This document shows positions 26,101 through 34,096 of a DNA stretch of 64,000 nucleotides, in pieces. The DNA is from Thermoflavifilum aggregans. Lineage in GTDB: Bacteria > Bacteroidota > Bacteroidia > Chitinophagales > Chitinophagaceae. The translations under genes were made by a program, and so were the position numbers. Where the stretch lies: NCBI RefSeq assembly GCF_002797735.1, contig NZ_PGFG01000001.1:310001-374000 (forward strand), in the 5' to 3' direction. Below the pieces are notes generated by a model that was not told the DNA's origin, ran no database searches, and worked only from the letters and a program-made list of their open reading frames with translations. The first letter of the stretch is position 1, and every line of letters starts with the position of its first letter.

Positions 26101-27240
26101 ATGAAAAGGTTCGTTTTTGCGTTTTTCGCATTTTGGGTATCTTGTGCTTCACCCTCCCAACAGCCAGCACAAAATGAAGCAAAAGTTGCAAATGAGCAGG
26201 ATAGTTTGGTAACAATGAGTGACGTGGAATTGCAAAATGCAGGAATACAACTTGTGCATCCTGAAATAAGAGACATTTATACTCAGGTGAAACTGAACGG
26301 ACAAATAGATGTGCCTCCGCAAAATCTGATTTCTATTTCATCGCCAGTGGGTGGATTTTTGAAATATACCCATTTGCTTCCCGGTGATCATGTTAAAAAG
26401 GGAGAAGTAATTGCCGAACTGCAGGATATGCAATATATTCAGATGCAGCAGGATTATCTTGCTGCAAAAGCACGCCTGACCTATTTGCAGCAGGAGTTGA
26501 ATCGCCAACAGACATTGAGTGAAAATCAGGCAACCAGCCAGAAAAATTATCAGCAAATATTAAGCGAATATCAGGCTCAGCAAATTCAGTTTCATGCGCT
26601 GGCTGCCAAACTGCGCCTGATTGGTATTCAACCGGATTCCCTTACGCCCGATAAACTTCGTTCTACCATTCAGCTTCGTTCGCCTATCAACGGATATGTA
26701 ACTTCTGTAAATGTCAACATCGGAAAATATGTGATGCCTACGGATGTGTTGTTTCAATTGGTAGATCCCAGAGATATTCATGCAGCCATGACTGTTTTTC
26801 AGGAAGATATAGATTTATTTAAACCCGGAATCCGCGGAAAAGTGTATTTACCGAATCAACCTGGAAAATTTTATGATGTTGAAGTGGTGCTCATTACCAG
26901 GAATGTGGATAGTAACAGGGCAGGTCTTTTGCATTGCCATTTTTTGCAGGATGCATCAGGTTTGTTGCCTGGCATGTATGTATCGGGAAATTTTACATTG
27001 GGTCATGAACGTGATGTAGCCGTACCAGATCATGCTGTGGTTCACTACCAGGGAAAAGATTATGTTTTTGTGGCACATGATAATCATACATTTGTGCTTA
27101 CGCCCGTGCGGACAGGTAAAGCAGATAGCGGATGGATCGCGTTGCCTGATGCGAATCCGGAGGAATGGCTTCGGTTGCAGGTTGCTGCGGGAAATGCTTT
27201 TGCTATTTTGGGCAAAATGAAAAACAAGATAGAAGATTGA
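26101..27240 (+). CDS. RND efflux periplasmic adaptor (CusB/CzcB-like lipoprotein)
   Basis: 379 residues. Lipobox FWVSC puts the lipidated cysteine at residue 15. The membrane-fusion-protein layout is clear: beta-barrel and lipoyl half (LNGQIDVPPQNLISISSPVGGFLKYTHLLPGDHVKKGEVIAELQD), an alpha-hairpin (about 115-180, rich in QQ), the second lipoyl half (IQLRSPINGYVTSVNVNIGKYVM) and a C-terminal barrel (VYLPNQPGKFYDVEV). It bridges the pump and the outer-membrane channel in the periplasm. It forms an operon with the fused pump gene upstream. There is no separate CusF-like chaperone and no obvious metal regulator beside it. Confidence 0.9.
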   Translation: MKRFVFAFFAFWVSCASPSQQPAQNEAKVANEQDSLVTMSDVELQNAGIQLVHPEIRDIYTQVKLNGQIDVPPQNLISISSPVGGFLKYTHLLPGDHVKKGEVIAELQDMQYIQMQQDYLAAKARLTYLQQELNRQQTLSENQATSQKNYQQILSEYQAQQIQFHALAAKLRLIGIQPDSLTPDKLRSTIQLRSPINGYVTSVNVNIGKYVMPTDVLFQLVDPRDIHAAMTVFQEDIDLFKPGIRGKVYLPNQPGKFYDVEVVLITRNVDSNRAGLLHCHFLQDASGLLPGMYVSGNFTLGHERDVAVPDHAVVHYQGKDYVFVAHDNHTFVLTPVRTGKADSGWIALPDANPEEWLRLQVAAGNAFAILGKMKNKIED

Positions 27241-27292
27241 AATAATTGTCGGAATACATACTTTACGATGTCTTTATTGGACAGGAGTTTGT

Positions 27293-27300
27293 TAAATTTG
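27293..27300 (+). promoter_or_regulatory. -7 box upstream of the PcrA/UvrD gene
   Basis: TAAATTTG matches TAnnTTTG, 49 bases before the ATG at 27349. No good -33 box. Confidence 0.4.
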
Positions 27301-27348
27301 CCGGAAGATGGATATTCATGCCCAATAAAAATTTTCTAATTTCTTACC

Positions 27349-29640
27349 ATGCATTTTCTCGACGAACTTAATGAACGCCAGCGTGAGGCGGTACAACATA
27401 TCGATGGGCCATTGATGGTAATAGCCGGTGCCGGCTCCGGCAAAACCAAAGTGCTCACTGCCCGCATTGCTTACCTGATGGAACAGGGCGTAGATCCCTT
27501 TCACATCCTGGCCCTGACATTTACCAACAAGGCAGCCAATGAAATGAAAGCCCGCATTGAACGGATGCTGGGTAGTACAGAAGCCCGTAATTTATATATC
27601 GGCACTTTTCACTCGGTATTTGCACGTTTGTTGCGTGCGGATGCTCACAGGCTCGGATATCCATCCAATTTTACCATTTATGATACAGATGATTCCAAAA
27701 ATGTATTGAAAAAAATCATAGCAGAACTACGACTTGATGATAAACATTACCGCCCCGGCATGGTGTATAACCGCATTTCCAATGCAAAAAACAGCCTGAT
27801 TGGATGGGAAGAGTACCAGCAATATCCGGAACTCATACAGGAGGATACAAGAGCTGGAAGGCCTATGATCGGAAAAATCTTTGAATGGTACGCCAAACGT
27901 TGCTTTCAGAATGGGGCTATGGATTTTGATGATTTGTTGTATCAGATGTATGTGTTGCTCACCCGTTTTCCGGATGTGCTGCATAAATACCAGCATAAGT
28001 TTCAGTATATCCTGATTGATGAATATCAGGATACCAATCCTGCGCAATATGCCATCATTAAGCTGCTGGGCGCGGTGCATGAAAATATTTGTGTGGTGGG
28101 TGATGATGCACAAAGTATTTATTCTTTCCGCGGGGCCACCATTCAGAATATCCTGCAGTTTGAAAAAGATTATGAAGATGTGAAGGTGGTGAAACTGGAG
28201 CAAAACTATCGAAGTACGCGTAGTATCTTATCTGTAGCCAATGAAGTGATTGCCTATAACAAACGCCAGCTTCCTAAAGTTTTATGGACGCAAAATGATG
28301 AAGGCGAAAAAATCAAACTGGTTTCCCTATTGTCTGAACATGATGAAGCCCGCTTTGTAGCCGATACCATTGCCGAACAAAAATTACGAAATCACTATGC
28401 CAACAAGGATTTTGCCGTGCTGTACCGTACCAATGCCCAGAGCCGAAGTTTTGAAGAACATCTGCGCAGATTGAATATTCCTTACAGAATATATGGTGGC
28501 ATATCATTCTATCAACGAAAAGAAATCAAGGATTTTCTTGCTTATCTGCGTGTGATTGTCAATCCTAAAGATGAAGAAAGTTTATCAAGAATTATTAATT
28601 ATCCTGCACGTGGTATCGGTGAGCAAACCCTGCAAAAATGTTTGTTGCTGGCTCGTGAACAAGGTATATCGCTTTGGGAAGTATTGGAAAATATCAGAAA
28701 ATATGATCTGCGTTCAGTTCCTGTTAATCAGATTGAAGATTTTGTGGTGATGATTAAAAACCTGCAGCTGCTGCTCAGCAAGGAAAATGCCTATACCGTG
28801 GCCGTACAGGCTGGCAAAGCATCTGGACTGGTAAAGGAATTGTACAATGATCAGAGTGTGGAAGGCATTGCCCGGTATGAGAATGTGCAGGAATTGTTGA
28901 ATGCCATCAAAGAATTTACAGAAACACCCGACAGTGAAGGCGAACTGGCAGATAAGGACCTGGGAAGCTACTTGCAGCAGATTACCTTGCTCACCGATGC
29001 GGATGATGAAAAAGAAGAGAGTGATACCGTAAAGCTCATGACTATTCATGCAGCGAAAGGACTTGAATTTCCTTGCGTATTTGTGGTCGGCCTGGAAGAG
29101 GGGCTTTTCCCCAATGCCATGTCAATTAACACACGCGATGAGCTGGAAGAAGAGCGGCGACTGTTTTATGTAGCCATTACCCGTGCGAAAGAAAAATTAT
29201 GGCTCACCTATGCGATGAACCGATATCGCTTCGGCAGTTTTGTACAAAATGATCCCAGCCGTTTTATATCGGAACTACCACCGGATTATGTTGAAAAACC
29301 ATTAGGCAGAGATTACAGAACGAATCACGGCAGTAGCTTTCGGCAAAATCAAACACAGAGAAGATCTCCTACTTCCGGCAATTTATCATTTTCTCAGCCC
29401 AAGCCAGCAACTGCTGTGCATACGCCTTCACCTGATTTTAAACCGGATGATTTCCGATTAATGAAAGAAGGAATGAAAGTGGAACACCAGAAATTCGGAT
29501 ATGGTATCATTCTTTCCATTGATGGAAATGCATCCAACCCGATTGCAACCATCCGTTTTGAATTAAGCGGTGAAAAGAAAATCATGCTGAATTATGCACG
29601 CCTGCGGATTGTGCGCACAGATGAAACAGATTCTCAATGA
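27349..29640 (+). CDS. ATP-dependent DNA helicase, PcrA/UvrD type
   Basis: 763 residues with the full set of SF1A motifs: LNERQREAV, Walker A GAGSGKT (residues about 26-32), TFTNKAANEMKAR, LIDEYQDTNPAQY, VVGDDAQSIYSFRGA, LEQNYRST, TIHAAKGLEF and RRLFYVAITRAKEKL. The C-terminal Tudor-like segment VEHQKFGYGIILSIDG is typical of PcrA/UvrD and contacts RNA polymerase in other bacteria. It is a 3'-5' helicase for nucleotide-excision and replication-associated repair. It is distinct from the interrupted helicase-nuclease at 15179, having no nuclease domain. recX follows after nine bases, probably in one operon. Confidence 0.92.
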   Translation: MHFLDELNERQREAVQHIDGPLMVIAGAGSGKTKVLTARIAYLMEQGVDPFHILALTFTNKAANEMKARIERMLGSTEARNLYIGTFHSVFARLLRADAHRLGYPSNFTIYDTDDSKNVLKKIIAELRLDDKHYRPGMVYNRISNAKNSLIGWEEYQQYPELIQEDTRAGRPMIGKIFEWYAKRCFQNGAMDFDDLLYQMYVLLTRFPDVLHKYQHKFQYILIDEYQDTNPAQYAIIKLLGAVHENICVVGDDAQSIYSFRGATIQNILQFEKDYEDVKVVKLEQNYRSTRSILSVANEVIAYNKRQLPKVLWTQNDEGEKIKLVSLLSEHDEARFVADTIAEQKLRNHYANKDFAVLYRTNAQSRSFEEHLRRLNIPYRIYGGISFYQRKEIKDFLAYLRVIVNPKDEESLSRIINYPARGIGEQTLQKCLLLAREQGISLWEVLENIRKYDLRSVPVNQIEDFVVMIKNLQLLLSKENAYTVAVQAGKASGLVKELYNDQSVEGIARYENVQELLNAIKEFTETPDSEGELADKDLGSYLQQITLLTDADDEKEESDTVKLMTIHAAKGLEFPCVFVVGLEEGLFPNAMSINTRDELEEERRLFYVAITRAKEKLWLTYAMNRYRFGSFVQNDPSRFISELPPDYVEKPLGRDYRTNHGSSFRQNQTQRRSPTSGNLSFSQPKPATAVHTPSPDFKPDDFRLMKEGMKVEHQKFGYGIILSIDGNASNPIATIRFELSGEKKIMLNYARLRIVRTDETDSQ

Positions 29641-29649
29641 TGCATCAAC

Positions 29650-30135
29650 ATGTCGGATTGCCAGCACATCAAACAATCTGTAATCTGGAAAAAAATCACA
29701 CATTATTGTGCTTATCAGGAGCGATGCCATCAGGAAGTAAAGCAAAAATTGCATCAGCTGGGTGTGTATGGTCAACAAGCAGAAACTTGTATTGCCTGTT
29801 TGATAGAGGAAAATTATCTGAATGAAGAACGTTTTGCCATGCAGTTTGCCCTTGGCAAATTCAACATCAACAAATGGGGTAAACGAAAAATCGCTTCGGC
29901 CCTTCAGCAAAAACAAATTTCATCGTATCTGATCAAAAAAGCAATTGCACAGATAGATACGGATCAATATCTGAAAGTTTTGCAAAAACAAATGGAATCA
30001 AAAATAGCTGCTGGTAAAGATCTGAGTGTTCCTGTGCTGAAACAAAAAATTATGTCTTATTTTTTGCAAAAAGGATATGAAGCGGAATGCATTGAACAGA
30101 TTTGGAATCGTATTCAGGATTTACAGGAGGAATAA
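29650..30135 (+). CDS. recX: Regulatory protein RecX
   Basis: 161 residues of three-helix repeats as in RecX, the RecA modulator. Family-like segments are CHQEVKQKLHQLGVY, LIEENYLNEERFAMQFALGKFNINKWGKRKIASAL and LKQKIMSYFLQKGYEAECIEQIW. RecX binds RecA filaments and limits their extension. Placing it next to a UvrD-type helicase rather than recA makes a small DNA-repair group. An ATG at 29641 exists, but in another frame. The product is a little shorter at the N-terminus than some homologues. Confidence 0.85.
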   Translation: MSDCQHIKQSVIWKKITHYCAYQERCHQEVKQKLHQLGVYGQQAETCIACLIEENYLNEERFAMQFALGKFNINKWGKRKIASALQQKQISSYLIKKAIAQIDTDQYLKVLQKQMESKIAAGKDLSVPVLKQKIMSYFLQKGYEAECIEQIWNRIQDLQEE

Positions 30136-30138
30136 AAC

Positions 30139-30966
30139 ATGAAATCACATCTTCATATTGCTTTGATGCAGATTGACATACAGTGGGAGCAGATAGATGA
30201 AAATCTGCGGCAGATTTCGCAACAGCTTGCCGCGCTTCCCCGTGAAACAGAAGTTGTATTTCTTCCGGAGATGTTTGCAACCGGATTCAGCATGAACGCT
30301 GAAAAGCTCGCACAGCCTATGAATGGAAAAATTGTACAGTGGATGAGAGAACAGGCTTACAAGCATCGGATCATTCTGTGTGGCAGTGTGATGATTTATG
30401 ATCAGGGTAAATATTGGAATCGCCTGATTTGGATGCAACCGGATGGTAATTTTGGTACGTATGATAAGCGACATTTGTTTGCCTATGCGGAGGAAGACAA
30501 GCATTATACATCAGGTAGTCGCCAGTTGATTGCTCAGGTAAACGGATGGCGGGTAGCTTTATACATTTGTTATGATCTGCGTTTTCCGGTATGGTGTGCC
30601 CAACAGCCTACAGACGATGGATCAGCAGCCTACGATGTATTGGCTGTTATTGCCAGCTGGCCGGCATCGCGCATTGAAGCATGGGATCTTTTGCTGCAGG
30701 CACGCGCTCTTGAAAACCAGGCTTATGTGATCGGTGTAAATCGCGTAGGCGAAGAGCCACCGGCAAAAGCACATGCTTCGCATGGAATACAATATCCCGG
30801 CTATTCCGCTATCGTGGATCCTGCAGGAAAATGGCTTTATCGCTCCACCCATCCACAACCTGAGATTATTACCCATATCCTTTCGGCGCAGCATCTGCAA
30901 CAGGTGCGCAAGCATTTTCCTTTTCTGCGTGACAGGGATCGTTTTACTATTCTGAATCATGAATAA
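30139..30966 (+). CDS. Nitrilase-family amidase (omega-amidase, YafV-like)
   Basis: 275 residues of the carbon-nitrogen hydrolase fold. The catalytic Glu-Lys-Cys set is visible: Glu in FLPEMFATGF, Lys in YDKRHLFAYA and Cys in YICYDLRFPVW. The conserved stretches GFSMNAEKL and DVLAVIASWPASR are the pattern of YafV/omega-amidase, which removes the amide from alpha-ketoglutaramate or ketosuccinamate in methionine-salvage-linked transamination. It is cytoplasmic. It begins 3 bases after recX, so it is in the same operon, although the functions look unrelated. Confidence 0.88.
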   Translation: MKSHLHIALMQIDIQWEQIDENLRQISQQLAALPRETEVVFLPEMFATGFSMNAEKLAQPMNGKIVQWMREQAYKHRIILCGSVMIYDQGKYWNRLIWMQPDGNFGTYDKRHLFAYAEEDKHYTSGSRQLIAQVNGWRVALYICYDLRFPVWCAQQPTDDGSAAYDVLAVIASWPASRIEAWDLLLQARALENQAYVIGVNRVGEEPPAKAHASHGIQYPGYSAIVDPAGKWLYRSTHPQPEIITHILSAQHLQQVRKHFPFLRDRDRFTILNHE

Positions 30967-30975
30967 GTTTATGTG

Positions 30976-32076
30976 ATGAGACAGGCTTACTACAATGGAA
31001 TCATTTACACGGGTAAAGAAATACTGAAACATCTTGCCGTGCTGATGGATGGCTATCAAGTACTGGATATTGTCCCGGAAAGTAGCATCCCGGAAGGCTT
31101 TCAGCGGATAGATGTGCAAGGCAATTGCATAGCTCCCGGTCTGATTGATTTGCAGATTTATGGTGGCAATGGTCAATTGTTTTCCCTGTATCCGGATGTA
31201 TCGTCAATTTTGGCTACCGAAGAATATTGCAAGGCAGGAGGAGCCTTGTATTTTCAGCCTACCGTAGCAACCCATGAACCCGGGCTGATGCAAAAAGCCC
31301 TGGAGGCTTACCGGCAATATCGGGATAGTGGCGGAAAAGCAGCCATAGGTGTGCATTGGGAAGGGCCATTTCTCAACCCGCAAAAACGAGGCGCTCACGT
31401 GGAGAAATACATCCGTCCCTTGCAAAAGGATGAAGCCTTGCAGCTGGCGCAACACCACGATGCCCTTCGTACCATCACGCTGGCACCGGAGTGTTGTGAT
31501 CCGACATGTGTGGAAGTGTTGATGCAGGCCGGTATCAGGGTTTCGGCCGGACATAGTGCTGCAACCTATGAACAGGCCAGGCAGGCATTTGCACAAACCG
31601 GTATCCGGCTGGCTACCCATTTGTTCAATGCAATGTCGCCCCTGCAGACACGCGACCCCGGACTGGTGGGCGCGATCTTCGAGGATACAGCTGTGTATGC
31701 CAGTATCATTGCCGATGGCGTTCATGTGCATCCGGCCAACATCCGCATCGGCAAAGCTATCATGGGCAACAGGTTGTTTTTGATTACAGATGCTGTGGAA
31801 GAAAGTAAAAACGGCCCCTATATTTATCTGCGGCAACAGGATCGATATGTGAATCAGGAGGGTGTGCTGGCAGGATCTACCCTAACCATGCTGAAAGCAG
31901 TGGCTTATTGCGTGCAACAGGCAGGTATTGCATTGGACGAAGCTTTGCGTATGGCATCGTGGTATCCGGCAAAAGCCATGGGTATGGATCAGCAAGCAGG
32001 CTTGCTGCATCCCGGTTATCATTCGGGCTTAATTGTGTTTGACAACAATTTTGAGTTGCTTTATCGTTCGGTGTAG
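30976..32076 (+). CDS. nagA: N-acetylglucosamine-6-phosphate deacetylase
   Basis: 366 residues of the amidohydrolase superfamily. Conserved features are APGLIDLQIYGGNG near the N-terminus, HWEGPFLNPQKRGAH (metal-binding Glu), SAGHSAATYEQ and THLFNAMSP (metal-binding histidines), and LITDAVEE with the catalytic aspartate. The enzyme makes glucosamine-6-phosphate from GlcNAc-6-phosphate during amino-sugar use or cell-wall recycling. A GTG at 30973 precedes the ATG chosen here by one codon. It starts about ten bases after the amidase, probably co-transcribed. The AmpD-like amidase at 33221 could feed the same recycling route. Confidence 0.92.
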   Translation: MRQAYYNGIIYTGKEILKHLAVLMDGYQVLDIVPESSIPEGFQRIDVQGNCIAPGLIDLQIYGGNGQLFSLYPDVSSILATEEYCKAGGALYFQPTVATHEPGLMQKALEAYRQYRDSGGKAAIGVHWEGPFLNPQKRGAHVEKYIRPLQKDEALQLAQHHDALRTITLAPECCDPTCVEVLMQAGIRVSAGHSAATYEQARQAFAQTGIRLATHLFNAMSPLQTRDPGLVGAIFEDTAVYASIIADGVHVHPANIRIGKAIMGNRLFLITDAVEESKNGPYIYLRQQDRYVNQEGVLAGSTLTMLKAVAYCVQQAGIALDEALRMASWYPAKAMGMDQQAGLLHPGYHSGLIVFDNNFELLYRSV

Positions 32077-32516
32077 GGCTTGAGTAAGATCTGCGCACTG
32101 TCCAAAGCGCGATACATGCTGTCTTTTACCTGCTCAACATATTGCAGCTGGGTGATTAAATATTGCTTGCGCAGATCAGGCTGTGCTGTATCTTTATCAA
32201 TATCAAACTGTCCCATCCAGTTGAACATAGCGCTATCAGCTAGGCTCAGCTGATTTATGATTCTGTCCCATGCGGCATTTTGCAAATGCAGGGAGTCGCG
32301 CAGATGCTGCATTGTAGCACTGGCCCGGCGTAAGTCTCCTATTTTTCCCATCAGGCTATCGTGCACATGCAGAATCTGATTTTCCAGCGCCTGCAGGCTG
32401 TCCTGCTGACTGGTTTGTCCGGATTGTTGATTGTGTGAATGACAGCTGATAACAAGCATTATGATGCAAACATAAGCCAGCATATGTGGGATGAAGCGAT
32501 GCATAGTGTAATTCAT
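32061..32516 (-). CDS. Lipoprotein of unknown function, helical
   Basis: 151 residues. Signal peptide with lipobox LVISC, then Gln/Ser-rich linker and long helical region (ALENQILHVHDSLMGKIGDLRRASATMQ) with coiled-coil character. Similar small lipoproteins in Bacteroidota carry the uninformative label viral A-type inclusion protein. Its 3' end overlaps the end of nagA by 16 bases in convergent orientation. A more internal ATG (MHRFIPHML, codon 5) is an equally good start. A minus-strand -7 box lies 80 bases upstream. Confidence 0.7.
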   Translation of the reverse strand: MNYTMHRFIPHMLAYVCIIMLVISCHSHNQQSGQTSQQDSLQALENQILHVHDSLMGKIGDLRRASATMQHLRDSLHLQNAAWDRIINQLSLADSAMFNWMGQFDIDKDTAQPDLRKQYLITQLQYVEQVKDSMYRALDSAQILLKPYTER

Positions 32517-32595
32517 TTATGATTTACAAACAGCGTATGTGGATTCGAATTGGTTATTCAAAATAACTGCAAATTGAGACGATAAGCAAATGTAT

Positions 32596-32603
32596 CAAAT
32601 TTA
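32596..32603 (-). promoter_or_regulatory. -7 box for the helical lipoprotein gene
   Basis: Reads TAAATTTG on the minus strand, matching TAnnTTTG, 80 bases before the start at 32516. Confidence 0.35.
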
Positions 32604-32635
32604 TCGGTGATATATCAGGGCTCCTACTGGATTTG

Positions 32636-32643
32636 TAAATTTG
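32636..32643 (+). promoter_or_regulatory. -7 box for the SixA-like gene
   Basis: TAAATTTG matches TAnnTTTG, 58 bases before the ATG at 32701. It is divergent from the box at 32596-32603; both are identical in sequence. Confidence 0.38.
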
Positions 32644-32700
32644 TCCATACATTTTTTTATTCCTGTCTGCTAAAAGACAGTTTTAACAGGACATGATAGC

Positions 32701-33219
32701 ATGAAAACATTGTTGCTCATCCGCCATGCTAAGGCCGACTGGCCGGAAGGTAAAGCACCGGCAAATGCTACAGATCGTGATCGTCCGCTGACTGAGCGTG
32801 GGGAAGCGGATGCTGTGCGGATGGCACAACGTCTTCAACAGCTTAAAGCCGTACCAGAACTGCTTATCAGCAGCCCTGCACTGCGGGCAGCTACCACAGC
32901 GCGCATCATGGCGCACGAATGGAATTATCCCGAAGATGCCATTCAGTGGCAGCCTAGGCTGTATCAGGCCGATCTTACTGATTTTATTGAAACCATCACA
33001 GCCTTGCCCGATACCTGGAAATCCATTGCCTTGGTTTCGCACAATCCTGGCATCACCTTGTTTGCCAATGCACTGACGGCGTACAACATTCAGCATATTC
33101 CTACTTGTGGTGTGGTGGCTTTTCATGTGCAAACATCGGAATGGGCTCGCTTCTGGCCGGCTGAAAAGAAGCTGTGGTTTTTTGAATATCCGGAAAACCT
33201 TCAACAGTCGCGCGTGTAG
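32701..33219 (+). CDS. SixA-like phosphohistidine phosphatase
   Basis: 172 residues of the histidine phosphatase (phosphoglycerate mutase-like) superfamily. The RHG-type motif is LLIRHAKADW with the nucleophile His9, followed by RPLTERGEADA and SSPALRAATTARI; the second catalytic histidine is in LVSHNPGITLFANAL. The small size and RHAKA rather than RHGE fit the SixA group, which removes phosphate from histidine of phosphotransfer proteins; small-molecule substrates are also possible. It ends one base before the stop of the convergent amidase gene. Confidence 0.87.
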   Translation: MKTLLLIRHAKADWPEGKAPANATDRDRPLTERGEADAVRMAQRLQQLKAVPELLISSPALRAATTARIMAHEWNYPEDAIQWQPRLYQADLTDFIETITALPDTWKSIALVSHNPGITLFANALTAYNIQHIPTCGVVAFHVQTSEWARFWPAEKKLWFFEYPENLQQSRV

Positions 33220-33220
33220 C

Positions 33221-34078
33221 TCATCTTCTGTATTTCTGATACACATCATATAAGATCTTCAGCGACAGGCTATCCATCACGGGCGTAATATCGGTTTGTA
33301 CAAAATGTCGTTTGAAAGCTACCAGTGCTGCAGTGGTATCACTCAGATCATAGCCGATGATGCGCAGGGCATCCCAGGGATGAAAATCGGCCGGAGGATC
33401 GACCAACACGCTGTCGCGCCAGAAACCAAATCCATGAGCTGCTAATTCATTCCACGGGAAATATACACTGGGATCCTGTTTGCGTGTGGGAGCAATATCG
33501 GCATGTCCTACAAAGCTTGCGGTATCCAGACGATAGCGTTGCTGCAGGACGTGCAGCAATACCAGCAAGGAATGGATTTGCGTTTCCGGAAAAGGTTCCC
33601 GTCCTGTATTGTCGAGTTCAATGCCAATCGATACCGAATTCACATCGCGGATAGGTCCCCAGCGGGAAACACCAGCCTGCCAGGCCCGGTACACATCAGG
33701 CACGAGCTGAAAGATGGTACCGTCCTTGCAGATCAGATAATGGCTGCTTACTCGGCCGGCCCGGTGGGGATTGGTAAGGGTCGACAAGGATTGTGCACAG
33801 CTTTGTTCTTCTGTTTGATGAATGATCACCAGATCAGGATAACGGATATTGAAATTGGGAGAAGGGGCGATCCAGAAAGCTTGTTGCAGCGAATCCATGG
33901 GCAGTTGAACGGGCACAAAATGCCGATAGGCTTTTCGCATCTGTTTGAGTTGTTGCCGATAAGCCGCTCTGGTGGCCTGATTCAGCCGATAGAAATGAGG
34001 ATTGCAGCTGATGATTAGGCAAGCCAGGCCCATCCACAGATACAGGATAATAAGCTTTTTAACCCCTTGTAATGTCAT
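33221..34078 (-). CDS. N-acetylmuramoyl-L-alanine amidase (AmpD-like lipoprotein)
   Basis: 285 residues. N-terminal hydrophobic stretch ends in a lipobox (LACLIISC), so the protein is exported and probably lipid-anchored. The amidase_2 fold is recognised by VIIHQTEEQ (zinc His), VSIGIELDNTG (catalytic Glu) and SFVGHADIAPTRKQDP (zinc His and Asp). It cleaves the bond between MurNAc and the peptide of peptidoglycan fragments. It lies 18 bases after the GH97 gene on the same strand and may be read with it. This is the envelope-located variant, not cytoplasmic AmpD. Confidence 0.88.
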   Translation of the reverse strand: MTLQGVKKLIILYLWMGLACLIISCNPHFYRLNQATRAAYRQQLKQMRKAYRHFVPVQLPMDSLQQAFWIAPSPNFNIRYPDLVIIHQTEEQSCAQSLSTLTNPHRAGRVSSHYLICKDGTIFQLVPDVYRAWQAGVSRWGPIRDVNSVSIGIELDNTGREPFPETQIHSLLVLLHVLQQRYRLDTASFVGHADIAPTRKQDPSVYFPWNELAAHGFGFWRDSVLVDPPADFHPWDALRIIGYDLSDTTAALVAFKRHFVQTDITPVMDSLSLKILYDVYQKYRR

Positions 34079-34096
34079 GCACTGATGGTTTGCGAA

